Below the pieces are notes generated by a model, which worked only from the letters and a program-made list of their open reading frames with translations, made no database searches and was not told where the DNA came from. Below, one piece after another: positions 12,041 to 47,869 of a stretch of DNA of 64,000 nt. The position numbers were made by a program, and so were the translations under genes. The stretch is from Thamnaconus septentrionalis. Its lineage: Eukaryota; Chordata; Actinopteri; Tetraodontiformes; Monacanthidae. How positions within the stretch are numbered: the first letter of the stretch is position 1; every line of letters begins with the position of its first letter. The stretch covers positions 33,907,993 to 33,971,992 of the forward strand of contig CM020501.1 in NCBI GenBank assembly GCA_009823395.1. The letters are read 5' to 3'.

Positions 12041-12348
12041 AAGGTCCAGTGTGTAAAATTTCTGAGGAAGCTCGTCTTTCGCATTTAGTGCAATTCATAA
12101 ATAATGTTCGCTTCATAAATACCAGGCTTCCTTAAAATATGGTGGTGGAAGAAGGCAGCTAACTAGGAGCAAGACCTTTGCTGCATGTATATTTTTATAT
12201 TTATAAGAACCGTTCTATGGGCTGGAAAACCAAATGACTTTGATTGTACTGCGAGTATACACTTTTAAGTATGCATTTATGAGCCATATGTTGCGCTTTT
12301 ACCAATATAAATATTACAAATTAAGCCAAATTTTACACACTGGACCTG
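12041..12348. mobile_element. family B MITE (GGTCCAGTGTGTAAAAT ends), copy 1
   Basis: It begins AAGGTCCAGTGTGTAAAATT and ends with TTTTACACACTGGACCT, a terminal inverted repeat. The interior shares AACCAAATGACTTTG and TTACCAATATAAA with other copies at 19659-20103, 39346-39642 and 56095-56221. It is non-coding. Confidence 0.7.
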
Positions 12349-15300
12349 TCAGTATTGCATTGCAGCATGCAGGTCAAGGTTGGAGACAAGAGAGAATTGG
12401 GCAACCGTGTCCGTCTGGACTGGTTAGTCCAAAAGCCCACGCTCAATCTAGATTCCTTCATAATCAGGTTGAAATTGTGTTTTGTATAAGCTGTAAAGCG
12501 AAAACCATTGCCGTGATTGAGAGTCCGAAGAGCGACAGCATTTTGCTGCCGCTGGGACATTGGAGGTGTAAGGCTCCGTCCAAAGAGAGGTGGTGAAGAC
12601 GCGTCGTGGTTGAATGTGAAGACTGAGGGGGCAGTTTCAATTCCTAGCCTTCAGTGTAAGAAGGAGGCACCAGCGAAGCTCGCACTCTCCCACGCTTGAT
12701 CAAGACTTTCTGCACGGTAACGGGCAAGTTTGTTCATTTCACACGTCGCAAGGTGCACGTAGACAAAGCCAAAATGTATTTTTATTCGGTCAGAGACCTC
12801 CACGGTACTATCGGACGATTTGTTGTGTAATCGTACATAATATGTCTTTGCTCGCAAGGTATTCTGCCAGTTGGCAGACAGCCAACAAATACGCTGCAGT
12901 GTATATTCACGTTCGTTCTTCTCCGGGCTTCTGTTTACTGCACTGGGCAAGTCTAACAGCTTAGTATGCCTTAGTGTGTGGCCTATGTACAGTATGTTTG
13001 GGAGCCAGAGAGTACGTTGACTTATGAGAGTGTGTGCTTTGTAGTATTCAAACCATTTTGTGATGAGTATGTTCATTTAAAAAACCAAAGAAGTTCAGAT
13101 CTCATTTTCAGTTTGAAACTGTATTATTATGTTTATCCATTATTTTAGCTCTTTTGTCTGTTTCATAAATAGGATTATCTCTGCAGATAAATTGCAAGAA
13201 GAATATTCCTGTGGACATGGTGTACAGTATCAAGTATTTTTTATGCGTATGGGTATTAAGCTCTAGGATCATAACTATTGTATCGTCGAGTATTGATATC
13301 GACGGCAGACACAAACTCGTTTATGGTTCTATGCTTAAAAGAAGTGCATAGTGTGAAATATATGGCAGGAGATAAAAGTTTATGTCAAACCTGGAAGCTT
13401 TTTAAAGCCGCTCTGGTTGATTCCTCACAACACTCATATGCTTCTCGTGCAAACAAGAGCGTCAGAGGATCTCTGGACCTGGAATTGGTTAAAGACGATA
13501 TCCTCTAAATATTTGGTGAGGGGGCAGACTACGCCCTTTTTCAAGTTCTTAAAACCTCACTTTGAAAAAATGCAACCTAGAGAAACAGTTAAACAGGAAT
13601 ATAGAAGCCAAAGCTGTCACATTATGAGGATTATCTTGTTTATCGCAATTTAAAATATAGCTTTTAAAAAATAAATAGATAAAACACCTATTCATTTGAT
13701 CATTATTATCGTTCTTATAAATCAAGCTAAGTTGGACGGATATAACTGCGTTCGTAGTCGTGACGTGTACAATTGAAATTGATTTGGCCTTGTTGAAAAT
13801 ATCAGCCATGTTTTCCTTCTCTTTTCAAAGCAGCCTGTGCTGTGATCCGTGGCTCAGCCTTGTATGTTGACTCCGTCAAGTCAGGTTAGAGCTGTGCAGG
13901 TACACTGCCAAAAAGAATTAGAAATACAGCACAACACCTCTAACTTGGGGATTACTGCAGTGATTGAGCGTTTACAAGACGCGATGCGGCTCAGTATTCA
14001 CAACTCATCCTAAAAAATCAAATCTGGGCCAAGTCTGGCCATTCAGTGGCCTTTTTGTGGGCGGCAGTGAAATATCCAAGGAGTTCAGATTTAGTGCAGC
14101 TCCAATGCTTGGAAATATGATAAATAAATCAATCAGTAAATATAAATATGTTTAGGGCAGCAGAATTGTTGTTCGTTTTTATATGGACTTATTGTAAAGC
14201 ATAAGTGGATTTGGTAATCGTGGTACTGTACAGTAAACAGTGACTGCAATGTGCAATATGTTGAACATAGGTGCAGTAGGTCTCTTTCTGCCTACTTATT
14301 CACTTTGTCGATCCTGCAGGAGTAATGTTTTCATTTTTAATTCAAAGGTGAAAAACTGTTTTTGCATAAAATCTGCACACACATTTAAAAAGGAATTACT
14401 GTAAATTAGTAAAACCTTTAGTAAACACGGGCTTACACTGCTGCTACTTCTGATTAGCTGACGTCCTCCCAGAACTAAGGAAAGTCATTTGTATCGGCAG
14501 CTTCGCAGCGACCCCTTCGGAGAGGAGTTTAATTCAGACCAACGAGCATCCGAGCAAAAGTAGAGTAGACCTTCATTTATTTGTTCCAACGTAACTAAAA
14601 CATACAAACAAAGCACAGCCGCATCGCATTCACGTTTGCACGTTTCCAGACACAGACCCACAACAGACCAGACAGAACGGTACAAAAGCATTAGATCCAA
14701 ACATATTCCATTAACGTAGATGTCCATATGTCATCCACGCCATGCAAACTATAAATCATATTATTTCTTTAAAAAAAAAAAAGCGAAACAGCTCCAACTA
14801 TTTTTATTTTATTATATTGTTGTTGTCTTCTGTGCTGGGCGCCTCAGTGTGGTCTACTCCATTAGTCTTCCTTCATGGGTCTTGATAACCATTTGTCAAT
14901 GCGCGCAGCCAGGCTACGGTCAGCAGCGGCAGTCCCTTTACCACCAAGCACTCTGGCCATTAGCGTTGTCCCAAGCTATTTCATTACTCAATCAGCCAAG
15001 GACTCCTTCAAATCCCCAGCTGGATTCTCTCTGCTTCCTTCCAGCTCTAAAGGACCAAGTCGGCCCAAATTTGTGGATGTTTTGATTGTGGCTTTGTGAG
15101 AACGCTATTAAAATGAATGACAATTGTCGGTTTTGAGTGCTAGATGGTGCAGGTGCGAGGCCGCATCTCAAGTGTGCCATAGCTCTGCGGGGAAAATGAG
15201 GTTATTGACTGAGCTGGAGTCATGTTGCCCATGAATTTGACCGGCGGAGTCCGAGGGTCTCGCATTGAGTTCACAAACCACAACTCCCGGGAAACTTCAA

Positions 15301-17074
15301 GGCTTTTAGTATTGAAATGACTAAATTGATTTGTTTGATAAAGGCTGAGGACTTTATAAGTTTATATTGTAAAGTATCACTTTTTTCAAATGTAAGTTTT
15401 CTACTCATTGATTTGAGTAATGTTTAACACAATATGAACTCCATGAATAGATTGACTGCTTTCTAACTACTTGCTTACTCATTTATTTTTATTTTTATTT
15501 TAACTTTTTTTTTTAATGTCCTTTCAGAATGACCCTATTGTTTATTCAGTCTTGCTGATTTTGAATGTCTCATTGAAAGAGTTTGGTTCAGCCAATTAAA
15601 GTCAAAGGCAGTTGTCCAACTGTCCAACGTCTGTAATGGGGACAGACCCTCTGACAAGGAACTGTAGGATGAAAAATATACCATGATGAGATGTCACGCC
15701 ACTTGTATTAAATAGTCGTGACTAACACTTGCTTTTTATTAAGAATTCAGGTTTGTAGATTGGGTTTGACGTCATTGATTTTTGTCAGAGCTATTGATTA
15801 GTTCCCATAAATGATTCAACCGCACATTTTTCCGGAGAGGGACTTTATTGATCGGGCTCTGCTTGCCAACACAGCTCTGCAGACAGAACGTAAACCCAAT
15901 AAAATTTCCTTTCAAATCAAGAAAGCAAACTCTGTGCAACAAAGGAAAAACAAGACACCGTATTCACAGAGAAAGTGGCGCTGACCATGTGAAGAGAGAA
16001 ACAGACAGAACAGATACCTCATACTAGAGTATACAGTGTGTAGTGTGTGTGATGGCTGAAGTGCATCGATGGTGCACGAGTTGTGTAAGACAAAAAGAAA
16101 AATAGCATGTACAGTCTAAGTTTTTATAATGCCAACGTAGGTTTTTGTGGAATAAAAGAAAAATATAAATCCATTAAAAAGCAAAAACATAATGAACAGA
16201 GTTGCTCTACCGTCAAACTGCTGTTGGAATGAAGCATCTGTGGGGGTGCGGCCTGTTTGAGTACGCTGTCGTTTCATGGCATTCTCCTGAATACATTACT
16301 TGAATTTGCATTCCTCCCCTCGAATTCCACAGCAAAATTATCTTTCAGGGGAGAACAGAAAACTTCAAGTGAAATAACGCTTTTACCTGTTCTCGTGTCT
16401 CATGGTTAACGTTATATTTTGTTTTTCCAAAAAGGAGCAGGCAGTCTCTCGAGTTGGTCTTTCCTCTGAGTAGTGGTCATGTTTTCCTGTCAACAATGTT
16501 TAGACTGTTATGACCACAAAGCCTTGGCTCAGTGCACAAGCAGCACTCTGGGCTGATTTACTTTGCTTTGTTTGGGCGAGGGTGGACCCTCTCAGCAGGA
16601 AGTTCAGGCGGGTGTGTAGATGTACATTGTTGGCGGATGTGTTAAGAAGCATCTCTCACACCTACAGCACTGTTTGTCATGTGCACAATCTTGTGCTTTG
16701 ATGTTCAAAAATGTGTTTCGTCTCAAATTGAAAATGATTCAGCTGCACCAAGCACCACTTTTTTTTAAAAAAAAAGCAAATTATTTACTTTTAAATTCAG
16801 TGAAAATATGTTTATTCAGTTGAATGGCATTAATTTAAGTCATTTTCAGTTTCTAATATTTTTTAATATGTTGCCTGAAGTAATTAAAAAACAACCAATT
16901 TCTTTCTGAATGGAAGCTTTGTTTCTCTAATTCTGCTGAATGCTTATTGTGACAGACATGATGGCAGGATAGATGTTTGTATGTATTTCTTTTGTGTCCC
17001 CTTTAAAACTTTTGCATTTTGAACACACACTGCACTGAAGGGACCACCAGGAAAAAAAATCCTCCACACCATTA

Positions 17075-17077
<3 letters not shown>

Positions 17078-17110
<33 letters not shown>
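17078..17110. repeat. (CAG)n microsatellite
   Basis: About eleven CAG units, the last partly CAT, lie in non-coding DNA upstream of rhbdf2 coding exon 1. Confidence 0.9.
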
Positions 17111-17739
17111 CAGCAGCAGGCAGGCTGAACTGTTGATTCAAGAGAGAATAAACTCTGGCTTTTGAGAATTTCTATACCATAGTATGATCAATTCATTCAA
17201 ATGTCTCAGCAGAAATCAAGATTTGTCAGATCAGTCAATCTTATCCCATTGTTTATTGTCTAGTATTGGTGACCCTGTGCTGATTGTACCCTCAGTTTCA
17301 CAGGAGTGGCACCAGGTCCGGTCTTCTGCTGCTGCAGTCGTGTTTCAAAGTGCTCAGAGGTGGTTTTCTGCATACCTTGGACGTTGTGAGTTTCTTGTTG
17401 TCTGTGCAGTCCAACCATTCTCCTTGATAAAGCAGTCAGTCTGGGACCAACACCCAACCATGTCACGTTCACAGCCACTTTAAGCAGCCTTCTATTCCTT
17501 TTTAACACTGGTTGAACATCTGCTTGTCATCTTGACTATCCTCTGTTGCTGAATACTTTCACTTGCTGCCGTGCGTCGGATGATTAGATCTCCATTGCGT
17601 CCCCACCCTGAAAGCCGTAACCTTTCACATTTTTTCTTTCCGCTGCGTCTCATCTTACCAGACGATCAATGGCAGACTTTTTTTGGTGCCTCATATCATT
17701 AATCTTTCAGAAAAATTCTACTTGAGACATCCGTTTTTT

Positions 17740-17850
17740 TTGTCTTGGTTTGTGCTGCCGTCTTTCTACTTGCATATGAATTGGGTTTTGTCGTCAGGTC
17801 AACAAGCCTGCAAGGTCCAGTGTGTAAAATTTCCAAGGAAGCATTGTTGA
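17740..17850. repeat. segment duplicated from 11955-12075 (family B 5' part)
   Basis: GGTTTGTGCTGC, TTTCTACTTGCA, CAGGTCA and GGTCCAGTGTGTAAAATTTC occur in the same order and spacing at 11955-12075. The copy ends soon after GGAAGC. Its end lies only ~135 bp before the first rhbdf2 coding exon. Confidence 0.55.
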
Positions 17851-17996
17851 TCATTGTTTGCATTGCAATGTCTCAGAAATTCTCCTACAGCACAGCTAAT
17901 TTAGCTGTTGATTTCAAACACAATTGTGACGGTGTATTCAAGTTGCATCCGCAATGTTTTCATTTTTATTTTTTTTTTTTCCAGGTCTCTGATGAA

Positions 17997-37321
<19,325 letters not shown>

Positions 37322-37920
37322 TTTTGCTGAGTATTTGCACGGAGAGGAAGGGAAGCCGTTCTCCAGGTTCTCCAAGCTGCCTGGCTAATGACCTTCTGGC
37401 CATGACCTGCTCAAGGAACTGAAACTGTTCTCCACCCACCTGCGGACTTTTATACTTTTCTGAACTTCTTTCGACCTTAGTAACGGTCCATATAGTTCAA
37501 CTATTAAGCAGTGGACGCTCTGTGCAAAGCCATATAGGACAACAGACTGAGGGGGGGGGAAACCATCAGCACTGACTGAGTTTAATAAATCAAAGAAAGC
37601 CAAATGATAGAAACTGATGTCAGCATGTGTGGCCTTCAGTCACTTTACTCTCTAACCTAATGGGCGACTAACTCCTGTGATGAAAAGGAATATCGACACT
37701 ATCGGTACTTTTAACATGTATGTCCTGCCTTGTACTATGCTGTTTGTTTTCCACTAACTTTGGCTTTAGCTCTACAAGTGCTGTCGCTCCTGCTGCCTTT
37801 TCATGTCCCAGGAAAACACTTTATAATGTCAAAAAACACTTTGTCCTCCTTTTTTTTAACTGTACATCACGCACTTTGTATGTCACTGTTATCTGGTACA
37901 GCGAAATTATAGGCTAATTT
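37322..37920 (+). other. rhbdf2: rhbdf2 3'UTR (extent inferred)
   Basis: This is non-coding sequence after the TAG. AATAAA at 37584-37589 is a good poly(A) signal about 265 bp after the stop; the transcript may extend further. Confidence 0.5.
37584..37589 (+). terminator. rhbdf2: candidate polyadenylation signal of rhbdf2
   Basis: This is a canonical AATAAA hexamer in the 3' region of rhbdf2. Confidence 0.5.
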
Positions 37921-39345
37921 ATTGTAACGAGTGCCCGCTGGTGTGAATCTGTGATGAATGAGTCAAGAGGGTTCGGGTTCGGGTTCGGGTTAGTCTTTCC
38001 ATTTCTCAGCCAGTTTTGCGTTCAACCCCAGTGCTCGCCGTCGCAGGCGATCGTTGGCCGACTGTTCCGTTCGCAGCCGCTCGGGCTGCTGCTGCCTCGT
38101 CTCCATTTCCTGCTTTCCTTCTCCATATGAGCTCGAGCGGTGGCACACGCGCTGCTATTAACGTCCTGCTACTGAGAAAAGCCCGATCAACACGGGCTCA
38201 TTCAAAATGGCTGTGGAACTTTGTGATCTCCAACCAGGACTCGCCTTAAGGCGGCTGCCGTTGACGGAGATTCCTCTCACCAGTTAGTCGGACGCCGAAG
38301 TGCTAGTTTCTACCAAAGCAACTCGCAATGCTGCCATTAAATGCACGATCAGCTTTGAGTGCAAGATGCGCAGTAAGCACTCGGAAATTGCTGAGGCAAT
38401 TTTGGAAAGAAGAGAGAAAATCAAATGAATAAGGAATGGGAACAGTCCTCTAAATAAAATAGGTTATAATATGCTTGATTATCAGGTCAACGGACTTTCT
38501 GTTTTTACTAAGACTAAGAGACGCAGTAATGCATTTACAAGACGCTGCCGTGATGTGTTTGTGTGACAATTAGAAGACAAGCTTCATTTTAAAAAATGTA
38601 CGTCTTTAAACACGAGAAGATGTGTTGCCTTATTTTTTTTTTGCTTACGTTTTCGGTCCGATACGTTCAAACTAAACATCCCACAACTATTTTTTTCTTA
38701 CGCACTGGTAGGAAATGATGGAAATAAGCAAACATTTATTGCACCTGTGTGTTTTTCCTTAGCTTTGTTGTTGTGGCATGGATTGACCCCAGTTGCCGGG
38801 AAAGCCACAGTAATGTGGGGGGGATTATGTGCGCTAATTAGTGTGTTAGGAGATTATTTGTTTTTCTGGGCGACTGACTCACTATTTGTCTCCTGTTTTT
38901 GTGATCACGAGTTGTTGCAAAATGTTCTGATTGTTCCGTGTGTTGGGAAAATATCATGATTATTTTTATCATTTCCAGCTCTTATGAATCGACAATGTGA
39001 AGGTCGTCTGTTTTCAAAACACGGGACTTTCCCTTCGTACGGTGCCGACAGACAATCTTGGATTCGTTTATTTTTTAAGAAAACTCTTGCGGTGCTTTTT
39101 CACACAGCAATGCAAGTTTGATCCAAACCACTACACGCGTGTCTTCTGTCAGGTATGCAGCTGTATCGCATGGGGACCAAAAACATTTTTTTTATTTTAA
39201 TAGAACTGTAAGTGAAGTGTTTGTCCTGTTTTGCTTCTGGTTTTATATGGGAATGTATTTGTGTCAAAGCATTTGTATGAAAATAAAAGCCACACTTGTT
39301 ATAATAAAACAATTGTGTCTCAGGGAAAGTTTGACCTGAGGGTCC

Positions 39346-39642
39346 AGGGTGTAAAATCTGGCTTGATTTATGATTTTTATATTGGTAAAAATTTAACATA
39401 CTGCCCATAAATACGTTAATAAAGGTGAATACTGGCAGTACAATAAAAGTCATTTGGTTTTCCCACCATTAGAACAGTTCTCATATGTATAGGAATATAC
39501 TGTACATAGAGGAAGGGTCTTGCTACTAGTTTGCTGCCATCTTGCGCCGATATTTTTAAGGAAGCCCGTCTGACAGTGGACGAAGTATGAAACACACTGT
39601 CAGGGCGGCTTCCTTAAAACTTTTTCTCACTGGACCTTTAAC
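39346..39642. mobile_element. family B MITE, copy 3
   Basis: It starts GGGTCCAGGGTGTAAAATCT and ends TTTCTCACTGGACCTTTA. The GCTGCCATCTTGCGC block is shared with the copy at 19659-20103. It is immediately followed by a family A element. Confidence 0.7.
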
Positions 39643-39654
39643 ATTCACTAGCAG

Positions 39655-39960
39655 TCAATAGTTGGGACTCACCCTATGAATTGAATGTCTTTTCTTTCAT
39701 TCTCATCACTGTTGACATTGCACTTTCTCACTGAAGGCAACAAAACTACGTATGAACACACACGGAATTATATAGGAAATAATATAAGTGTAAAATAAAT
39801 TTAACACGTTTTATATTGAAATTCTTCAAAATAGCCACCGTTCATAAAAAGCGTATGTGGAGCCATTGAAGGTGTTTTTCTTTGCTGCATAATCACATAT
39901 ATCTTGCTCATATATTTGATGTCTTCAGTATCTCTCTGCAGTGTAGAAAGTTGTCATCAG
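39655..39960 (+). mobile_element. family A MITE, copy 3
   Basis: CCTATGAATTGAATGTCTTT, CTTTCTCACTGAAGGCAACA and TTCTTCAAAATAGCCACC match the element at 30697-31074. The 3' end is truncated after the CTGCAGTGTAGAAAGTTGT block. Confidence 0.7.
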
Positions 39961-40477
39961 GGGAACATCAGGGCTTGTTTTCTCTCTTCTTTTTTTTTTA
40001 TCAGTTGATGAACTGATCTGAACCCGTTGGCCCATGGAAGTGAGAATCCTCTCCAAAAAAAAAGAAGAACTGATTGGTTCATTATTTCATGTGAACAGCC
40101 GTGGTTTATGTCTCTGAATCTAAATACACCAACAACTAGAAAAATCACTTCCTAACTCTATAAAACCCTTGTACAGTGCAGCCTCTACTTGACTCAATGG
40201 TGGGAAAGTTTGCAAGTGGATCACAGGAGGAATGGAAGTGAAAAAAAAAACTGAACATTGGGCCGTTCACGTCTCCCATTTTATTTTTGATAAACTGGCA
40301 TCCCGCTTGTTTGCCCTTCAAATAATTCCGTCCAGACGTTGACAGCTTGGTGCACTGACACGTTTCGAAGATTTAGTGACACACGTCTGGCAAGTCCTCA
40401 CAAGACTGACGCTCCAGTCGCTATAAACCAACTGTAGATAACAGAGACATCAACCCGAGTATTCTTGAAAATAAATG

Positions 40478-40483
40478 TTTATT
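40478..40483 (-). terminator. aanat1: candidate polyadenylation signal of aanat
   Basis: TTTATT on the plus strand reads AATAAA on the minus strand, ~990 bp past the aanat stop. Other weaker A/T-rich hexamers exist. Confidence 0.4.
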
Positions 40484-41469
40484 ATTTAAAGAACAAATCA
40501 TTGTGTACATGTATATAAAAACGCTTGTCTTAGCCAAGACTACAGGAGACAGAGGTAGAGAGGAGACCATCAAGGAAAGAGGATTCCTGCAACTATTTTT
40601 GCACACATTATTTTAGGCATATACAATAAGTGGTCATCTAATCTTTAACATCTGGTTGAATTTTGCCCTCAAAAATACAGTGCACTTGCAGGCTTTGCTT
40701 TTGCCCGATAAGGACAGACATTCACAGAGTTTATAAAAGCAAAGCACAATGGACACAATCACCGGCATGAACTGAGCACTTCACATGGCTTTGCTGGATT
40801 CCCTCTTCCTGTGGCTTTCTTCAAATTTGGTGTCACCCTTCATTGTTGCACAAATCAATGAGTTCATCTCAGTGGAACGTACCCGGTAGCCAGACACTCT
40901 CATGAAAGGTGTCTCTTCACCGCAGGACTGGACAGACCCGGATGACTTTTTAGCTTAAGCGCCAATAATAATAATAATAATAATAATGATAATAATGATA
41001 ACGTGGTCTTCTGCCCTTTGCGAAAGCCTGGCTCGGAGTTCTCGAGCCAGGCTTTCGTGGGGCTCAGCCCCTAACAGAGATGACTGCAGAAACAAGGCAT
41101 TTGTGTTCTACTAAAATACAAATTGAAGCTTGTCGCAGCAAATAAAGACCCAAACTCCCGACACACACAAGTAGCAGTCGATGCTTTGACCAAGTGCTGG
41201 TGCTCCTTCAGGACTTGTGCTTTTTCTCTTTCTAAGTTACATTCATCAAAGTGCAGTTGCTGGACAACTTTCCCATAATAGCTGGACGGCAGCCTTTTTG
41301 TGTGTCTGCTTTCCGCACTCTGTCTGTCCACTCACAGCAGCAACCACAACCACGGCTGGCTGCTGGCGGAGCTGCTCAGAAAGTCTCCTGGCCCAGCTGT
41401 GGAAGGGCAGTCAGTCCCCAACGGCCGCCCAGAACACCGAGGGCGATCCACATCCGAGTCCCTCCGCCC
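40484..41469 (-). other. aanat1: aanat 3'UTR (extent inferred)
   Basis: This is non-coding sequence on the aanat strand. It contains an (AAT)n run at about 40968-41000 and a perfect 15-bp stem inverted repeat at 41021-41057. Confidence 0.4.
41021..41057. repeat. perfect 15-bp inverted repeat (hairpin)
   Basis: CGAAAGCCTGGCTCG (41021-41035) and its exact reverse complement (41043-41057) are separated by 7 bp. It lies in the presumed 3'UTR of aanat and could form a strong RNA stem on either strand. Confidence 0.85.
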
Positions 41470-46640
<5,171 letters not shown>

Positions 46641-47684
46641 TGTCAGGACCCGCCTGCACTGAGAGGTCCACCTGCAGTGTCAAGAAGAACAGCAGCAAAA
46701 ATAAATAAATAAAATAAAATAGATCAGGTCCATAGATACCAGAAAAGGCGCAGGCTTTGTTTTTTGCTTTATTTTTTTGAAATTAATATTTTAATATAAT
46801 TTATTTGTTTTCTAGGCAAACATTCTGAGAAGATCTGGTAATTATGAGATCATCTCTAAATTACGAGAAAAGATCTCGTAATTACGAGATCCTGATCTCA
46901 TATTTAAGAGATCTTTTCTCGTAATGACGAGATAAAATTAAAAGGAAACGTCTAACTCCGTAATCAGCGGCAATGATGACGCCATCGCAGTTAAACAGAT
47001 TTTTTTTTTTTGAGGAACTTTGCTCTGTGTATACTAGGTATTACGGTAATCACTGAGCACAAGAGGGAAACTAGATGGAATTGCTTTCCGCTGTACTTGG
47101 TTTCAGATTTATATTTTTGAAACATTATTTGTTGTCAGGCCATTCTTCTTTCAAAATAAAGTTCCTTAAAAAAAAAAATCTGTTTAACTGCGATGGCGTC
47201 ATCATTGCCGCTGATTACGGAGTTAGACGTTTCCTTTTAATTTTATCTCGTCATTACGAGAAAAGATCTCTTAAATATGAGATCAGGATCTCGCTATTAC
47301 GAAATATTTTCTCGTAATTTAGAGATTACCAGATCTTCTCAGATTGTTTGCCTAGAAAACAAATAAAATATATTAAAATATTAATTTCAAAAAAATAAAG
47401 CAAAAAAACAAAGCCTGGGCCTTTTCTGGTATCTATGGACCTGATCTATTTTATTTATTTATTTATTTATTTATTTTTGCTGCTGTTCTTCTTGACACTC
47501 ACAGTACGCCAAGTACCCTCTTTTGTCACGTCTTCTGTTATAAAATATTTTAATTTATAAAAGCTTTTAATTTGAAAGGCTTTAGATCAACTTCCTGTCC
47601 AAAAGCGTTTAATTTGAAATGCTTTAAGTGAACTTCCGGTCCTGACAGTGCAGACGGACCTCTCAGTGCAGGCGGGTCCTGACA
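46641..47684. repeat. very large inverted repeat (fold-back)
   Basis: The left arm 46641-47020 and right arm 47158-47684 are near-exact reverse complements around a ~137-bp spacer. Examples: TGTCAGGACCCGCCTGCACT (46641) against 47684; AAGAAGAACAGCAGCAAAAA (46682) against 47494; CGGCAATGATGACGCCATCG against 47210. The right arm has ~156 extra bp (47500-47655). Smaller palindromes such as GATCTCGTAATTACGAGATC sit inside each arm. No transposase is present. Confidence 0.88.
47559..47642. repeat. tandem pair of 42-bp units
   Basis: Units 47559-47600 and 47601-47642 share AAAAGC, TTTAATTTGAAA, GCTTTA and AACTTCC at identical spacing, 36 of 42 positions by eye. They lie in the extra segment of the right arm of the large inverted repeat. 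Confidence 0.85.
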
Positions 47685-47716
47685 GTGCAGGTCTGCAGCC
47701 AGACTCTCTTGAAAAA

Positions 47717-47866
47717 ATGGAGACATGTGTTGCAGGGGAAAAAAGAAAACTAAGCGACGTTTCAGATTCAAGCAAGATAAATTTGAGCGAGAATAACGAT
47801 CATCGACCAAAACTGAAGTCAAGAAAACATGAGAGCTGTGTTGCTCTCGGATTCACAGCGAATGTG
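47717..47866 (+). other. unrecognised open frame, possible first exon
   Basis: From ATG 47717 a 50-codon frame (METCVAGEKRKLSDVSDSSK..., rich in Lys, Ser and Asn) reaches a possible donor GTG|GTAGGC at 47867. An ETS-type site (CCGGAAGT, minus strand, near 47633) lies upstream. I recognise no family and cannot join a second exon convincingly, so it may be chance. Confidence 0.2.
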
Positions 47867-47869
47867 GTA

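Larger units (their letters stand above)
7641..17984 (+). other. rhbdf2: probable rhbdf2 intron 1 / non-coding gap
   Basis: No coding exon is recognised in these 10.3 kb. It holds simple repeats, including ATTT runs near 8200-8236, a TAA/AAT run near 8588-8624 and CAG units at 17078-17110, plus the family B elements at 12041-12348 and about 17740-17850. The remaining open frames are short, lack homology I recognise and lack splice context. Confidence 0.5.
37921..40477. other. rhbdf2-aanat intergenic (convergent), no gene seen
   Basis: It contains four units of TTCGGG near 37967-37990, family B (39346-39642) and family A (39655-39960) MITEs side by side, and AT-rich filler. I see no coding exon. 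Confidence 0.55.

Noticed and set aside
14720..15085. 121-codon frame in the acox1-rhbdf2 gap
   Set aside because: No homology recognised, unremarkable composition, no splice or promoter support.
17078..17110. CAG run considered as a polyglutamine coding exon
   Set aside because: The surrounding frame has early stops and no splice signals or homology; the run is non-coding.
37967..37990. TTCGGG repeats considered as interstitial telomere-like sequence
   Set aside because: The unit differs from TTAGGG and there are only about four copies.
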